Assembly (NCBI RefSeq): GCF_900142715.1
Contig: NZ_FRBX01000004.1
Location: 124,001 to 188,000, forward strand
Direction of reading: 5' to 3'
From: Flavobacterium pectinovorum
GTDB lineage: Bacteria > Bacteroidota > Bacteroidia > Flavobacteriales > Flavobacteriaceae
DNA length: 64,000 nt
Under the pieces are notes generated by a model. It saw nothing but the letters and a program-made list of their open reading frames with translations, ran no database searches and was not told where the DNA came from. Made by a program: the position numbers and the translations under genes. Below, piece by piece: positions 51,813 through 61,871 of this stretch. Each line of letters starts with the position of its first letter. The first letter of the stretch is position 1.

Positions 51813-52616
51813 CTAATCTTCATTTGAATTGGATTCGTTTTTATGTAATAATTTTTTATTTAGCTTTTTAAAAAGATTATTAAAAGTAAGTGTTAGTGAT
51901 GCTGCATTTACAATCTGATTTTCATCATCTCTCGGAAGATAATCATTTGCATAAGCTAATTCTATTTGTATGTCATCTGTAAATAAATATCCTGCACCTA
52001 AAATCAGTCTGTTACGATCAAAAAAACTAAGACCTGTAACTTTAGTTCCGGATTTAAAGAATAGCTCGTCAGAAGCAACAGCATAAATAACACCTTCCCG
52101 AAGAATCTTACTATTGATGGGTTGAATGTATTTTATCTGTTGGCGGTATCTAAGGACATTTTCATAATCGTCATCTCCATTTTTCATATGACGAAGTTCT
52201 ATTCTCATTCTTGTGCTTAGCGTATATCCCGTTTTATGGAAATAGTATATTCCTTGTAGAGCAAATCTCCATTCAGGAGATTTAAATTGCCCTATTTCCG
52301 GTACATCTTTGTTGTCGTAATAAGCCAAAAATGTTGAAAGTTTCCAACGTGGAGACAGATAATAATGCCCCCATCCTCTAAAAGATCGTTGAATGTTGTT
52401 TTGAAAGATATTGGATGATGTTTCTGTACTACTATATGAGCTTCCTAAATTTATTTCAGTAGACCATTTGTCATTTATAGTTCTGTTGAATTGAATTTCA
52501 TTCCACGACTGGCCATAAGTTTTTGTTTGAGAGTAACCAATGCTCATGATCAAAAATGTTGCAATTGTGCAGCAAAGTTTTTTTATTGATATGTTCTGAG
52601 CAGATTTGGAAGACAT
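51813..52616 (-). CDS. DUF2490-like outer membrane barrel protein
   Basis: This 267-aa protein begins MSSKSAQNISIKKLCCTIAT with a signal-like stretch around 12-30 (KKLCCTIATFLIMSIGYSQ). Alternating strands follow (WSTEINLGSSYSSTETSSN, GWGHYYLSPRWKLSTFLAYY, IELRHMKNGDDDYENVLRYR, FFDRNRLILGAGYLFTDD, IQIELAYANDYLPRDDENQI) typical of the DUF2490 family. A TTG at 52619 is one codon earlier; ATG 52616 is preferred. Function unknown. Confidence 0.75.
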   Translation of the reverse strand: MSSKSAQNISIKKLCCTIATFLIMSIGYSQTKTYGQSWNEIQFNRTINDKWSTEINLGSSYSSTETSSNIFQNNIQRSFRGWGHYYLSPRWKLSTFLAYYDNKDVPEIGQFKSPEWRFALQGIYYFHKTGYTLSTRMRIELRHMKNGDDDYENVLRYRQQIKYIQPINSKILREGVIYAVASDELFFKSGTKVTGLSFFDRNRLILGAGYLFTDDIQIELAYANDYLPRDDENQIVNAASLTLTFNNLFKKLNKKLLHKNESNSNED

Positions 52617-52666
52617 CAAGTAATAGTTTAAATATTTATTTTGGCATCTTAAATTCTAAATCAATT

Positions 52667-53401
52667 TTAACTTCTTTGACGTACAGTTTCATATAAAAAT
52701 GCTCCACAAGCAACTGATACATTTAATGATCCAATTGTGCCAAACATTGGCAGCTTTGCTTTTTCATCAACAATTTTTAGTACAGAAGGATTTATACCTC
52801 TGTCTTCTGATCCCATAATAATTGCTAATGGCTCATTCAAAGATAAATCATAGATGTTTTGATCTGTTTTTTCAGTGGCTGCTATAGTTTTGATTCCGGA
52901 ACCTTGTAAATAGAATATGGCATCTTTAATATGTTCAACTTTACAAATCGGAACATTGAAAACTGCACCCGCAGAGGTTTTAACTGTGTCTCCGTTTACA
53001 GGAGCAGAACCTGCTTTTTGAACAATGATTCCATTTACACCAGTACATTCAGCAGTTCTGATGATAGCACCGAAATTACGCGCATCAGAAATTTGATCTA
53101 ATATTAAAAATAATGGTTTTGCACCAGATTCGATAGTCGATTCCACAAGGTGTTCTAAATCAATAAAACCTATTGGTGAGATTGTTGCAACAGCCCCTTG
53201 ATGGTTATTTGGAGTTAACCTGTTTAATTTTTCTACAGGAACATAGGAGAAATTAATGTTAGCGCGTTTCATCACTTTCATTAAATCTTTCATTAATTCT
53301 CCAGAAATTTCTTTTTGGATGAATACTTTGTCTACTTCTTTTCCTGCCTGAATTGCTTCTATAATGGCTCTAATTCCAAATATTTGATGTTCTTTTTCCA
53401 T
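52667..53401 (-). CDS. rlmB: 23S rRNA (guanosine-2'-O)-methyltransferase RlmB (SpoU family)
   Basis: The protein is 244 aa from ATG 53401; the open frame extends further but the start with MEKEHQIFGIRAIIEAIQAG is the family start. An L30e-like N-terminal part (about 1-80) precedes the SPOUT knot: ILDQISDARNFGAIIRTAEC (motif 1, about 99-118), LAIIMGSEDRGINPSV (motif 2, about 191-206) and LNVSVACGAFLYETVRQ (motif 3, about 222-238). It methylates the 2'-O of a guanosine in 23S rRNA. A hairpin upstream belongs to the lipoprotein gene before it. Confidence 0.9.
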   Translation of the reverse strand: MEKEHQIFGIRAIIEAIQAGKEVDKVFIQKEISGELMKDLMKVMKRANINFSYVPVEKLNRLTPNNHQGAVATISPIGFIDLEHLVESTIESGAKPLFLILDQISDARNFGAIIRTAECTGVNGIIVQKAGSAPVNGDTVKTSAGAVFNVPICKVEHIKDAIFYLQGSGIKTIAATEKTDQNIYDLSLNEPLAIIMGSEDRGINPSVLKIVDEKAKLPMFGTIGSLNVSVACGAFLYETVRQRS

Positions 53402-53437
53402 GAAGCAAATATAGGTATAATGTTTATATAAAAAAAA

Positions 53438-53463
53438 AACCACCAGCATGTGCCGGTGGTTTT
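53438..53463 (-). terminator. Terminator after the SusCD-linked lipoprotein gene
   Basis: A stem AACCACCAGCA with TGCCGGTGGTT (one mismatch) and a 2-base hinge is preceded on the plus strand by an A-run, so it ends in a T-run for the minus strand. It closes the SusC-SusD-lipoprotein operon. Confidence 0.75.
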
Positions 53464-53486
53464 AATTCTGTGAAGAATGTTTTTAT

Positions 53487-54770
53487 TTAAGGAGCTGGGT
53501 TGATAACAACCGGAGTTGTTTCAGGCTCTTGATATAATACTCCCTCTTCGTAAGAGAATGATAATTTTTGGCTAGTTGTACCAGCAACATGATCTGTGAT
53601 TTTTATTAATCCATAGTATGTTACGTCTTGGAAATCAGGTTTTGCTGTGGTTCCTAAGTTTACATTTCTAGTAACTTTGTATAGAACAGTCTCATTAGTA
53701 TTTAAACCAGTTACTTGTGATACTTTAACACCACTATTAAATGCAGCTTCAGCTTCAAATAAATTCGTAGCATCAAAATCTAGTGGAGTTCTAACAAACA
53801 AAATTCTAACATCGTCACTAGTTCTTTTGAATCCAAATGGTGCTACGAATGTGATTTCAGCATTTGCTGTACCAGCACTATCGTAGTTTAATCCATCTGC
53901 AAAACTAAATTGACTAGTAGTATCAGAATTAGAAAGACTACCACCTTTAGCAGCGTCAAAAATCTGATCAGAATACACGATTTTAGTAGTAATTGCATCT
54001 GTTTGTGTACCAGATGTTACAGTGAATCTGAAGACTACTTCATCATCAGCTTGTACTCCTGCACCTACATAATCTAAATCAGCTAAGTTGATAGTTTGCG
54101 TAGTTTTTGAAGGTACTAATCCTGGAATTGCAGAAAAAGTAACACCATCATCGAAAGACCATTCAGCATCTACTTTATCTATTACAGTTGTACCATTTTT
54201 TACAGTTGCATAATAAATGTTAACTGGCGCTGGATCTAAGTAGCCTACACTGCTAACTCCACTTGTTGCGTTAGTTGTTTTAGGTAAACCATCAGCATCA
54301 AGAACTTTCCAAACAATTCCTTTTCCTACAGTAAGAGTATAAATAGCTTGTGTTTTTGAACCATCAGAATAAGTTGAAACAACAACCAAGTTAAATACTC
54401 CAGTTTTACCTGTTAGCGTAGTAACTCCATTAGCAGTTACAGGAAATACATCAAAACTGCCTAATGTAGAAGTATTGAATGTAGCTGTTCCATCAGTTCC
54501 TATAGTAGCGTCAGAAACTTTAGCTCCAAGTACTGTTGGATCTGCAGTTGTTTTTGCTGCATTTTGGTAAATCTCAATTTTTGTAGCCGTAACACCTTCT
54601 TTTGTATAAAGTGTAATAGGTAGGTTAAAGTTTGTATCCAAACGTGTAATTGACGCCTTTGGTACTGCATTACCTCCCACGGATGTGTAATCTACATCAT
54701 CATCAGATGAACAAGATGCCATAGCTGCAATTAATGCGAACGTAGCAATTTGTTTTATATATTTTTTCAT
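53487..54770 (-). CDS. Surface lipoprotein of the SusC/SusD operon (SusE-like position)
   Basis: This 427-aa protein is a lipoprotein (MKKYIKQIATFALIAAMASC, lipobox AMASC, Cys20) with a following acidic SSDDDVDYT. The rest is Thr/Ser/Asp/Val-rich beta repeats without a recognised named family. It comes third in a minus-strand run after SusC-like (56240-59494) and SusD-like (54788-56236) genes, in the position where SusE/SusF-type glycan-binding lipoproteins are usual. It may bind the same substrate at the cell surface (inference). The gap to the SusD gene is 17 bases. Confidence 0.6.
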   Translation of the reverse strand: MKKYIKQIATFALIAAMASCSSDDDVDYTSVGGNAVPKASITRLDTNFNLPITLYTKEGVTATKIEIYQNAAKTTADPTVLGAKVSDATIGTDGTATFNTSTLGSFDVFPVTANGVTTLTGKTGVFNLVVVSTYSDGSKTQAIYTLTVGKGIVWKVLDADGLPKTTNATSGVSSVGYLDPAPVNIYYATVKNGTTVIDKVDAEWSFDDGVTFSAIPGLVPSKTTQTINLADLDYVGAGVQADDEVVFRFTVTSGTQTDAITTKIVYSDQIFDAAKGGSLSNSDTTSQFSFADGLNYDSAGTANAEITFVAPFGFKRTSDDVRILFVRTPLDFDATNLFEAEAAFNSGVKVSQVTGLNTNETVLYKVTRNVNLGTTAKPDFQDVTYYGLIKITDHVAGTTSQKLSFSYEEGVLYQEPETTPVVINPAP

Positions 54771-54787
54771 ATTTGTATTATTAAGTA

Positions 54788-56236
54788 TTAGAATTTATCC
54801 CAGAAGATTTTAGTAGTAACTGCGTTATTACCCAATTTAGCAACGGCAGCTTCTAAACTTGCAGAATTAAGTGTTTGCTCTCTGTTAGGATATGAATAAC
54901 GTTTTGGAACAGCAGTGATATCACCGTAAGTTACAGCTGGTACCTGTAAAGCAGGAAAATCCAATCTTCTGTAATTTGTCCATGCTTCAAAACCTCTATT
55001 GAAGAAAGAAATCCAAGATTGTTCTCCAATTTTTTGTTTCCAAGTTCCTGCAGCAGTAGCATAGGCTACATCAGTTCTTGCTAAATAAGCTGAAATATCA
55101 GCAGCAGCTACACCCCAATCTTGTAGAGATGCAGTAATAGCAGCGTTGTAATGATCTGCAGCAGTTCCGCCAACTAATCCTCTCTCAACAGCCTCAGCTA
55201 ATAAAAACTGAACTTCTGAATAAGTAAACAATACTCCAGGATAAGTTGGATCTTGTATTGTAGGAGTTAAGTGAGAATAATTGTCATAAACGTTTAATGC
55301 ACCATAAACTCCACCTTTGTATGTTCCGTTAAATTCAGTGAAATATTTAGGTCTTCTAGGGTCGCTAAGGGCATTTAATCTGTTTACAAATGTATCTGCT
55401 GGTAAAAAGTCAAAACGTCCAGATGCAACTAAATCAACATATAATGGGTTAGCATTTGGTTGAGTTGCAGCATAAGTCATATAAGTCCCTTGTGCACTTG
55501 AAGTAATTAAACCATCAGCAACAGCAGCTGCAGCTTCAGTAGTAGCATATGCATGATCAACATCATCCATATTAATTGCCATTCTTAAACGTAATGAATT
55601 AGCAAATCTTGTCCATGATGCTGCGTCTCCGTGGTAAATTAAATCAGCATCACCAAAGCTACCTGCGTCAGTATCTAATGCATGTGATGCAGCAGTTAAT
55701 TTTACAATAAGATCTTTGTAAATTGTTTGAGCATCATCATATTTAGGTTGAGGAAAAGCAACAATATCCAGAGCTTCTGTATAAGGAACATCTCCAAAAG
55801 TATCAACTAAAATTCCATAAGAATAAGCAGTTAAGATATCAATAATAGCAATTTTATTGTTGATAACAGCTAAATCTTCTGGTGTAGCACCAGCTTGTTG
55901 ATCAAGTAAAATATTTTTAGCTTCTTTATAATCTCTCAATACATCACGATAGTAAGTAGCCCAGTGAGTGTCAGGAATAGTACGTCCTGTAAGGTCGTAT
56001 TGACTTTCTTGTGGGTACTGAACTTCAGTCCATTGTTGAGCGAATAATCTAAAAACATTAAAGTTTACAGAAGTACTTGTTACCTGGTCTACCATTGCAT
56101 GTTCTGCATTAGTAAATAGGTAATTAGCTTCAGTATAGGTTGGACGTTTTGTGTCCGTATTTAATCCTGTAATGTCATCACTACATGATGCAAACAAAGA
56201 TAAAAGCGGTATTAGTATAAGAAGTCTATTTTTCAT
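54788..56236 (-). CDS. SusD/RagB-like nutrient-binding lipoprotein (SusD-like_2)
   Basis: This 482-aa protein has a lipobox (MKNRLLILIPLLSLFASC, Cys18) and a helical TPR-like fold. SusD-like_2 landmarks are FRLFAQQWTEVQYPQESQYD (about 63-82), IAIIDILTAYSYGILVDTFGDVPY (about 128-151, cited as IDILTAYSYG and DTFGDVPYTEAL) and RFANSLRLRMAINM (about 211-224). Late features are YSEVQFLLAEAVERGL and FFNRGFEAWTNYRRLD. It pairs with the SusC-like porin 3 bases upstream. Substrate not determined. Confidence 0.85.
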   Translation of the reverse strand: MKNRLLILIPLLSLFASCSDDITGLNTDTKRPTYTEANYLFTNAEHAMVDQVTSTSVNFNVFRLFAQQWTEVQYPQESQYDLTGRTIPDTHWATYYRDVLRDYKEAKNILLDQQAGATPEDLAVINNKIAIIDILTAYSYGILVDTFGDVPYTEALDIVAFPQPKYDDAQTIYKDLIVKLTAASHALDTDAGSFGDADLIYHGDAASWTRFANSLRLRMAINMDDVDHAYATTEAAAAVADGLITSSAQGTYMTYAATQPNANPLYVDLVASGRFDFLPADTFVNRLNALSDPRRPKYFTEFNGTYKGGVYGALNVYDNYSHLTPTIQDPTYPGVLFTYSEVQFLLAEAVERGLVGGTAADHYNAAITASLQDWGVAAADISAYLARTDVAYATAAGTWKQKIGEQSWISFFNRGFEAWTNYRRLDFPALQVPAVTYGDITAVPKRYSYPNREQTLNSASLEAAVAKLGNNAVTTKIFWDKF

Positions 56237-56239
56237 AGC

Positions 56240-59200
56240 TTAGAATTTTATTGTTAAGTTGCAACCAATGTTTCTAGTGGTTGGTAAAGATCCGATAGAT
56301 AAACCTGAAGATCCAATGTTAGATCCTAATCCACTTTCCGGGTCAGCTTCTGGAAGATCTTTATCGATTATCCATAAGTTAGATCCAACTAGTGAGATTT
56401 TTGCATCAACTAATTTTATTTTTTGTACTAATGAAGATGGTAAAGTATAAGTAATTTGTACTTCTCTTAATTTGATAAAGCCAGCATCATAAACGTATTG
56501 ACTTCTTGGACCGTTAGAATATGCGTTAGTAATAGCACCACCAGTAGAATAAGCAGTTCTAGTAGTGTTTGGAGTTCCATCAGCGTAAACACCAGGAAGG
56601 ATCACACCACCACCATTAGCTAAAGTATTTCTTTTAGGAAGACCTAAATCGTTGTTACCTACTGTAGATTCAGATAAACCTGTTCCTACACCATACCATT
56701 GGTCAGTAGAGAAAATATCTCCTCCTTTTTTCATGTCAATTAAGAAACTGAAAGAAAGACTTTTGTATGTGAATTTATTACGAAGACCACCAATCCAATC
56801 AGGGTTAATATCTCCAATAATGTTGTTTGTAGATGTGTTGATTACGTATCTTCCTGTTGCTGGGTTGATCACTTTTTGACCATCATCAGTGTAAGTGTAA
56901 TCTGTTCCTTTTAAGATTCCAAAAGGTTGTCCAACTACAGCATTTAATGTTACACCTCCAGGGTATGAACCACCAACTTGTAAGTTAGATACACCATCAG
57001 CTAATGCTGTTACAGTATTGTCATTTTTAGACCAGTTTACAGTAATATCCCAAGCAAAGTTATTTGTTTTGATTGGAGTAGCATTAAATTGAACCTCGAT
57101 ACCTTTGTTTTCAATTGTAGCAGCATTTACGTAACGAGTTGAGTTACCAGTAGCTGTAGAATAAGGTACAGGAATAGCCTCACCATCATTCACGTTTTTG
57201 TATAAACTCACGTCAAATCCAACTCTTTTGTTTAAGAATTGCATCTCAAGACCAATCTCCTGTGTTTTAGTTTTAATTGGCTCTAAGTCTGGATTGTTTT
57301 TTGTAATGTTTACAGAGTATTGTTGTTGTCCATTGAAAGAGTTGATTTTTTCATATGTATCAACTAAAGCCAATGTTGGAGTTCCAAGTGGGCTTTCAGA
57401 GTAACCTCCTCTTAATTTACCAAATGTTAACCAGCTAGCATTAATGTTTTTAGTGAAAACCCAGCTACCTGAAACAGAGTTACTGAATAATGAGTTGTTT
57501 CCTTCTGGTAATTGAGAGAAAGCATCTCTTCTTGATGTAGCATCAACGAAAAATTGATCCATAAATCCAACAGAAGCAGAAACGAAGTAACTGTTTACTC
57601 CAGTTTTAGTTTCTCTTTCGTAAGGGAAAGGGCTACCAGAAACTGAATTATCTAAGCTATAAAGTCCTGGGATGATAAGTCCACCTTCAGTTGAAGCAGT
57701 AATTTGATTGAAATAGTTTCTTCTTACAGTTCCACCGGCAACTCCAGTTAAGTTCCAGTTTTCACCGAAGTTCTTTTTGAAGTTCAATAACAAATCATAG
57801 TTTTGTTCAGAATAGTTACCGTTGTAACGTTGGTAACCTGAAGTTTCGTTGAATGCGTTAATACCGAAAGTTTTACCAACTGAACCAACAGCTAATCTTT
57901 CTTCACGAATTTCAGAATATGAATCTGTAGAGATTTTTGCAGTTGCAGAAACCCATTCAGCAATTTTATAAGTAAAGTTAGCATAACCTACGAAACGGTT
58001 TCTGCTATCATTTTGATAGTTTTTGTAACGGTCAAAATAAGGGTTGTTCCAGTATGCAGGGAAACCATTAGAAGCAGAAAGTCTGTTCCATGTAATGTTT
58101 TGTCCACCAGAAGCATTGTAGGCTTGCTCTAATTGTTTCAAGTCTACGTTTGTTTGCCACCATTGACGGAAACCAGATACTAAGTTGTCGCTATATCCAG
58201 TCATGTTTCTACCTGTAGTAGCCTGATTAGAGAAGTTAGCAAAAGTACTAAGAGATAATCTGTCAGTAAATTGGTGATTTAATTTTAAACTGAAGTTGTT
58301 TTTCTTTAATTCACTATTTGGTAAAATACCTGTTTGATTAGTATTTGAATAGTTGAAAACTAAATTAGTTTTTTCGTTAGCATCTTCAAATGAGATACTG
58401 TTTACTAATGATAAAGAATTTTTAAAGAATGCGTTTGGATCGTTTTTAGCACCTGTCCATGGAGTTGCTTTACCGTAATTATTGTTTCCAGGATAGTTTG
58501 AAAAAGCATCCCATTGGTAAACATTCAATGTAGGATCAAAAGCATCTCCTACAGAAGCATCGTCTCCCATAGCAACTACAGTTTCAGGAATACCGTCTCC
58601 GTCTAAATCTTGCTCTCCAAAAGAACCTCCGTAACCACCACCATATTGTTTTTGGTATTTAACGAAAGTATCTTTGTCTGGTGAACCAGAAACTACTTCA
58701 GAAGAAACAGTAATTCCAAGACCTTTTTTAGCTCTACCTTTTTTAGTAGTAATCATTAATACCCCGTTACCAGCTAAGTATCCGTATAATGCAGATGCAG
58801 CAGCACCTTTCAATACGTTCACACTTTCGATATCTTCTGGGTTAATATCCATACCATTATTTCCGTAGTCATAACCTTGAGCTCCTCTAGATTGAGCTGT
58901 AGTACCGTCATTAGTATTGTTTGCATTGTTAATTGGCATACCATCAATAACGATAAGCATCTCATTACTTTGGTTGATAGCTTTAACACCACGAGAGATA
59001 GCACTTGTAGATCCACCAAAGTTGGTGTTTCTTCTAACGTTAACACCCGCAACTTTACCAGAAAGCTCATTTAAGAAGTTTCCACTTGAAGTTCCAGATT
59101 TTAAATCTCCTCCTTTTAATTCCTGAGTTGCATAACCAAGAGATTTTTTCTCTCTTTTAACACCTAAAGCTGTTGTTACTACAACACCTTCAAGTTCTTG

Positions 59201-59494
59201 TGCATCTCCTGCTAATTTTACATTAACGCTTGATGAACTTGCAGCTACTTCTTGAGTTTTCATCCCGATGTAGCTAAATACCAAAATTTGGCTTGTTGAT
59301 GCTTTGATAGAATATTTACCATCAAAATCAGTTTGCGTTCCGGATTTTGTTCCTTTCACTAATACACTTACACCTGGCAAAGGCATACCTGCATTATCAG
59401 TAACAATTCCTGAAACAGCTCTTTCTTGCGCAAAAGTTAGTTGCGCCACTAGTACTAATAAAAGCACTAAGAATCCATTGAACTTTAGTTTCAT
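56240..59494 (-). CDS. SusC/RagA-like TonB-linked outer membrane protein
   Basis: This 1084-aa protein has a signal peptide (MKLKFNGFLVLLLVLVAQLTFA) and a carboxypeptidase-like N-terminal domain (about 25-105; VSGIVTDNAGMPLPGVSVLV, GTKSGTQTDFDGKYSI, LVFSYIGMKTQEV). The plug has the SusC signature EDIESVNVLKGAAASALYGY (about 220-240), and a large barrel follows. It ends with a C-terminal Phe (GCNLTIKF). It imports oligomers with SusD across the outer membrane. It is the first gene of the three-gene operon. Substrate unknown. Confidence 0.92.
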   Translation of the reverse strand: MKLKFNGFLVLLLVLVAQLTFAQERAVSGIVTDNAGMPLPGVSVLVKGTKSGTQTDFDGKYSIKASTSQILVFSYIGMKTQEVAASSSSVNVKLAGDAQELEGVVVTTALGVKREKKSLGYATQELKGGDLKSGTSSGNFLNELSGKVAGVNVRRNTNFGGSTSAISRGVKAINQSNEMLIVIDGMPINNANNTNDGTTAQSRGAQGYDYGNNGMDINPEDIESVNVLKGAAASALYGYLAGNGVLMITTKKGRAKKGLGITVSSEVVSGSPDKDTFVKYQKQYGGGYGGSFGEQDLDGDGIPETVVAMGDDASVGDAFDPTLNVYQWDAFSNYPGNNNYGKATPWTGAKNDPNAFFKNSLSLVNSISFEDANEKTNLVFNYSNTNQTGILPNSELKKNNFSLKLNHQFTDRLSLSTFANFSNQATTGRNMTGYSDNLVSGFRQWWQTNVDLKQLEQAYNASGGQNITWNRLSASNGFPAYWNNPYFDRYKNYQNDSRNRFVGYANFTYKIAEWVSATAKISTDSYSEIREERLAVGSVGKTFGINAFNETSGYQRYNGNYSEQNYDLLLNFKKNFGENWNLTGVAGGTVRRNYFNQITASTEGGLIIPGLYSLDNSVSGSPFPYERETKTGVNSYFVSASVGFMDQFFVDATSRRDAFSQLPEGNNSLFSNSVSGSWVFTKNINASWLTFGKLRGGYSESPLGTPTLALVDTYEKINSFNGQQQYSVNITKNNPDLEPIKTKTQEIGLEMQFLNKRVGFDVSLYKNVNDGEAIPVPYSTATGNSTRYVNAATIENKGIEVQFNATPIKTNNFAWDITVNWSKNDNTVTALADGVSNLQVGGSYPGGVTLNAVVGQPFGILKGTDYTYTDDGQKVINPATGRYVINTSTNNIIGDINPDWIGGLRNKFTYKSLSFSFLIDMKKGGDIFSTDQWYGVGTGLSESTVGNNDLGLPKRNTLANGGGVILPGVYADGTPNTTRTAYSTGGAITNAYSNGPRSQYVYDAGFIKLREVQITYTLPSSLVQKIKLVDAKISLVGSNLWIIDKDLPEADPESGLGSNIGSSGLSIGSLPTTRNIGCNLTIKF

Positions 59495-59578
59495 TTTTAA
59501 ATATTTTGAATTAGTATCGCAAAACTCTTAATAATTTGTTAACTTTCCTAATAAATAAAAATCTTTTTTTGTTAAACA

Positions 59579-61297
59579 TTAAAATTTAACATTATAACAT
59601 ATGTTTATGATAGTGTTATATAATTGTAGTTCACTTGCGTTTTCTGCTCCATTTGTAAGAGTAATTTTTAATAAACCATTTGCCGTTTGTATTCCGGTTC
59701 CAATTCCAATTCCTATTAATTTTTTTATTTTATTTTGATTGGTATTAGTTGTGAGGTCTTGATATAGACCATAATCAATAATAGAATGAACATATAGACT
59801 TTTTGAGAGAATATATCTGTATTCTGTAAGAATTAAAGCGTTGAAATTTGCTTGCAAACTATTTTCTAAAAAACCTCGAATTGAATTCATTCCTCCAAAA
59901 CGAAATAATTCGTTTGAAATGTAATTTTTACTGTTAAGATAAAAATTTTGTGAATTTATGTTAATGAAATTCTTTTCGTTTAGTTCAAAATTGTATGATA
60001 AGTTTAAGTTTGTGTAAAACTGTTTGCTTGATTCAGCGGTTTCCGGATTGTTGTTTGTGTCTCTTTTTCCATAACCAAAAATGAAATTTAGAACTGCTTT
60101 TTTGGGAAATAAATTATTAGTAATATCTGTTTTTTTATAATCGAAAGAAGTAGTGATGTATGAATTTTTATAGTCACTGATTGTTGTGTTATTTGTATTT
60201 TGAATATCGCTTGATTCTGTTGATTGATAACCAACATATATTCTGGAATTGTAATTTACAAAGTATCCTAAATCAATAGCTGTTTTTGTATTTTGAAAAG
60301 TACTGTCTTGTTTAAAGATGTTTAATTGAGCTTTGATTCCAAGTGACGAGTTAAAGATGTATGGGATTTCTAATTTTGTATTGAAAGTTTTTTGTTGGTT
60401 ACCGTCACTTTTCCAGTACAATGAAAACTCTTCTCCTGAATGAATTATGTTTTGTAAAGTAATATCAACATAACCATTGAGATTTAGCTTTTTGTTTTCG
60501 TCATTCGAAAAACCGATATAGCCATCAAATGTGTTTGCTTTTCTTTTTTGAATATATGCGTAGATTTTGGTTGAGTCCTGAGTGAATAGAATTTCGGGAT
60601 ATTTTGTCTGAGTTATGAATTCAAAATTATTTATTTCATTGTAAAGTTCTTTTACCGTTTCCTGATTAAAAGTCCTGTTGATGTATTTTTTATTAAGTTG
60701 TTTTAGATGACCTTTGGGAAAAATATCCTTACCTGTGTTATTTGCATAATTTAGAATAATGGAATTTAGTTCGCGTTTTTTTTCGGATTTAAAATTTAAG
60801 TCAGCATAAATTATTAAATTCTTTCTTCGAATATTTTCAAGATTAATTTTTGTTAGTGCGTAACCGGCTTTTTCCGCATCATTTATCTTTTGGTTGAGAT
60901 AGTTTTCTACTTCTTCGTAAGGAAGAATTATGGTATCATTTTCTGGTTTTTGAAAATTAAAAAACGGATTATTTATACCTATATATATATGTATCTCTTT
61001 TATTTTGTTTTTTAGTTCAATAATTGAGGTGTAAGAGCTGTCGTTTATGTTTTTGGTTTCTAGAATTTTATTATCAAGAAAGCCTTTTTTTGAGAGCTTT
61101 TCTGAAGTGTTTTTTATCTCGTCAAATAAGGATTTTAGATTTGGATGTTTTGTGGAATAATTTAACGAATCAATAATTTTATTTTCAACTGTGTTTGTGC
61201 CGTTTATTTTTAAATTAAAGTTTTGTGCATAACCTGAGATGCTTATAAGGTAAAAGATAAATATTTGGAATAACTGTTTCAAGGGCAATTGTTTCAT
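59579..61297 (-). CDS. Omp85-superfamily (BamA/TamA-like) outer membrane protein
   Basis: This 572-aa protein has a signal peptide (MKQLPLKQLFQIFIFYLISISGYA), POTRA-like alpha/beta units (about 60-250; EEVENYLNQKINDAEKAGYA, ...FPKGHLKQLNKKYINRTF) and a 16-strand barrel (about 260-572). The diagnostic loop is LFRFGGMNSIRGFLENS (about 468-484), with the Omp85 'G...(V/I)RG(F/Y)' motif. It ends IINICYNVKF. It resembles TamA/BamA-like proteins in fold, but its substrate and partners are not known; the main BamA of the genus is usually longer. It is divergent from rpsL. Confidence 0.75.
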   Translation of the reverse strand: MKQLPLKQLFQIFIFYLISISGYAQNFNLKINGTNTVENKIIDSLNYSTKHPNLKSLFDEIKNTSEKLSKKGFLDNKILETKNINDSSYTSIIELKNKIKEIHIYIGINNPFFNFQKPENDTIILPYEEVENYLNQKINDAEKAGYALTKINLENIRRKNLIIYADLNFKSEKKRELNSIILNYANNTGKDIFPKGHLKQLNKKYINRTFNQETVKELYNEINNFEFITQTKYPEILFTQDSTKIYAYIQKRKANTFDGYIGFSNDENKKLNLNGYVDITLQNIIHSGEEFSLYWKSDGNQQKTFNTKLEIPYIFNSSLGIKAQLNIFKQDSTFQNTKTAIDLGYFVNYNSRIYVGYQSTESSDIQNTNNTTISDYKNSYITTSFDYKKTDITNNLFPKKAVLNFIFGYGKRDTNNNPETAESSKQFYTNLNLSYNFELNEKNFININSQNFYLNSKNYISNELFRFGGMNSIRGFLENSLQANFNALILTEYRYILSKSLYVHSIIDYGLYQDLTTNTNQNKIKKLIGIGIGTGIQTANGLLKITLTNGAENASELQLYNTIINICYNVKF

Positions 61298-61380
61298 TTA
61301 TTAAAAGTATTGCAAATATCTATTATTTGTTTGTAAAAGTTTAAGCTTAAATAATGTTATTGAAAATTAATGAATTAACG

Positions 61381-61411
61381 TTTGTATAGTGAAAATTATT
61401 TTATACATTTG
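61381..61411 (+). promoter_or_regulatory. Canonical Bacteroidota promoter upstream of rpsL
   Basis: TTTG (61381-61384), a 19-base spacer, then TACATTTG (61404-61411), an exact TAnnTTTG. This is the textbook -33/-7 pair of Bacteroidota sigma-A promoters. The rpsL ATG is 54 bases downstream, and a short GC hairpin (CCCCGTAAAAAGCGGG) is found in the leader. It drives the rpsL-rpsG-fusA operon. Confidence 0.85.
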
Positions 61412-61465
61412 CAACCCCGTAAAAAGCGGGAATTTAATATACATAATAAATTTTTAGTATTAATT

Positions 61466-61849
61466 ATGCCAACAATTCAACAATTAGTAAGAACAGGAAG
61501 AACTCAGATAACTAAGAAGAGTAAATCGGTTGCTTTAGATTCTTGTCCTCAAAGAAGAGGGGTTTGTACGCGTGTTTACACTACTACACCAAAAAAACCA
61601 AACTCTGCAATGCGTAAAGTTGCGCGTGTACGTTTGACAAATGGTAATGAGGTGAATGCTTACATCCCTGGAGAAGGACACAATTTACAAGAGCACTCGA
61701 TAGTATTAGTTAGAGGTGGAAGGGTAAAAGATTTACCAGGTGTTAGATATCATATCGTTCGTGGAGCGCTTGACACGTCAGGAGTTGCAGGAAGAACGCA
61801 AAGAAGATCTAAGTACGGTGCTAAACGCCCAAAAGAAGCAAAAAAGTAA
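61466..61849 (+). CDS. rpsL: 30S ribosomal protein S12
   Basis: The protein is 127 aa from ATG 61466. The frame begins upstream at 61382, but S12 starts [12 protein letters not shown] and is about 125 residues in general. It has [40 protein letters not shown] and [20 protein letters not shown], with the conserved Lys of TPKKPNSA (streptomycin-sensitive wild-type K). It is first of the str operon. Confidence 0.98.
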
Positions 61850-61871
61850 TTTAAACTTTTAAGAAAAAGAC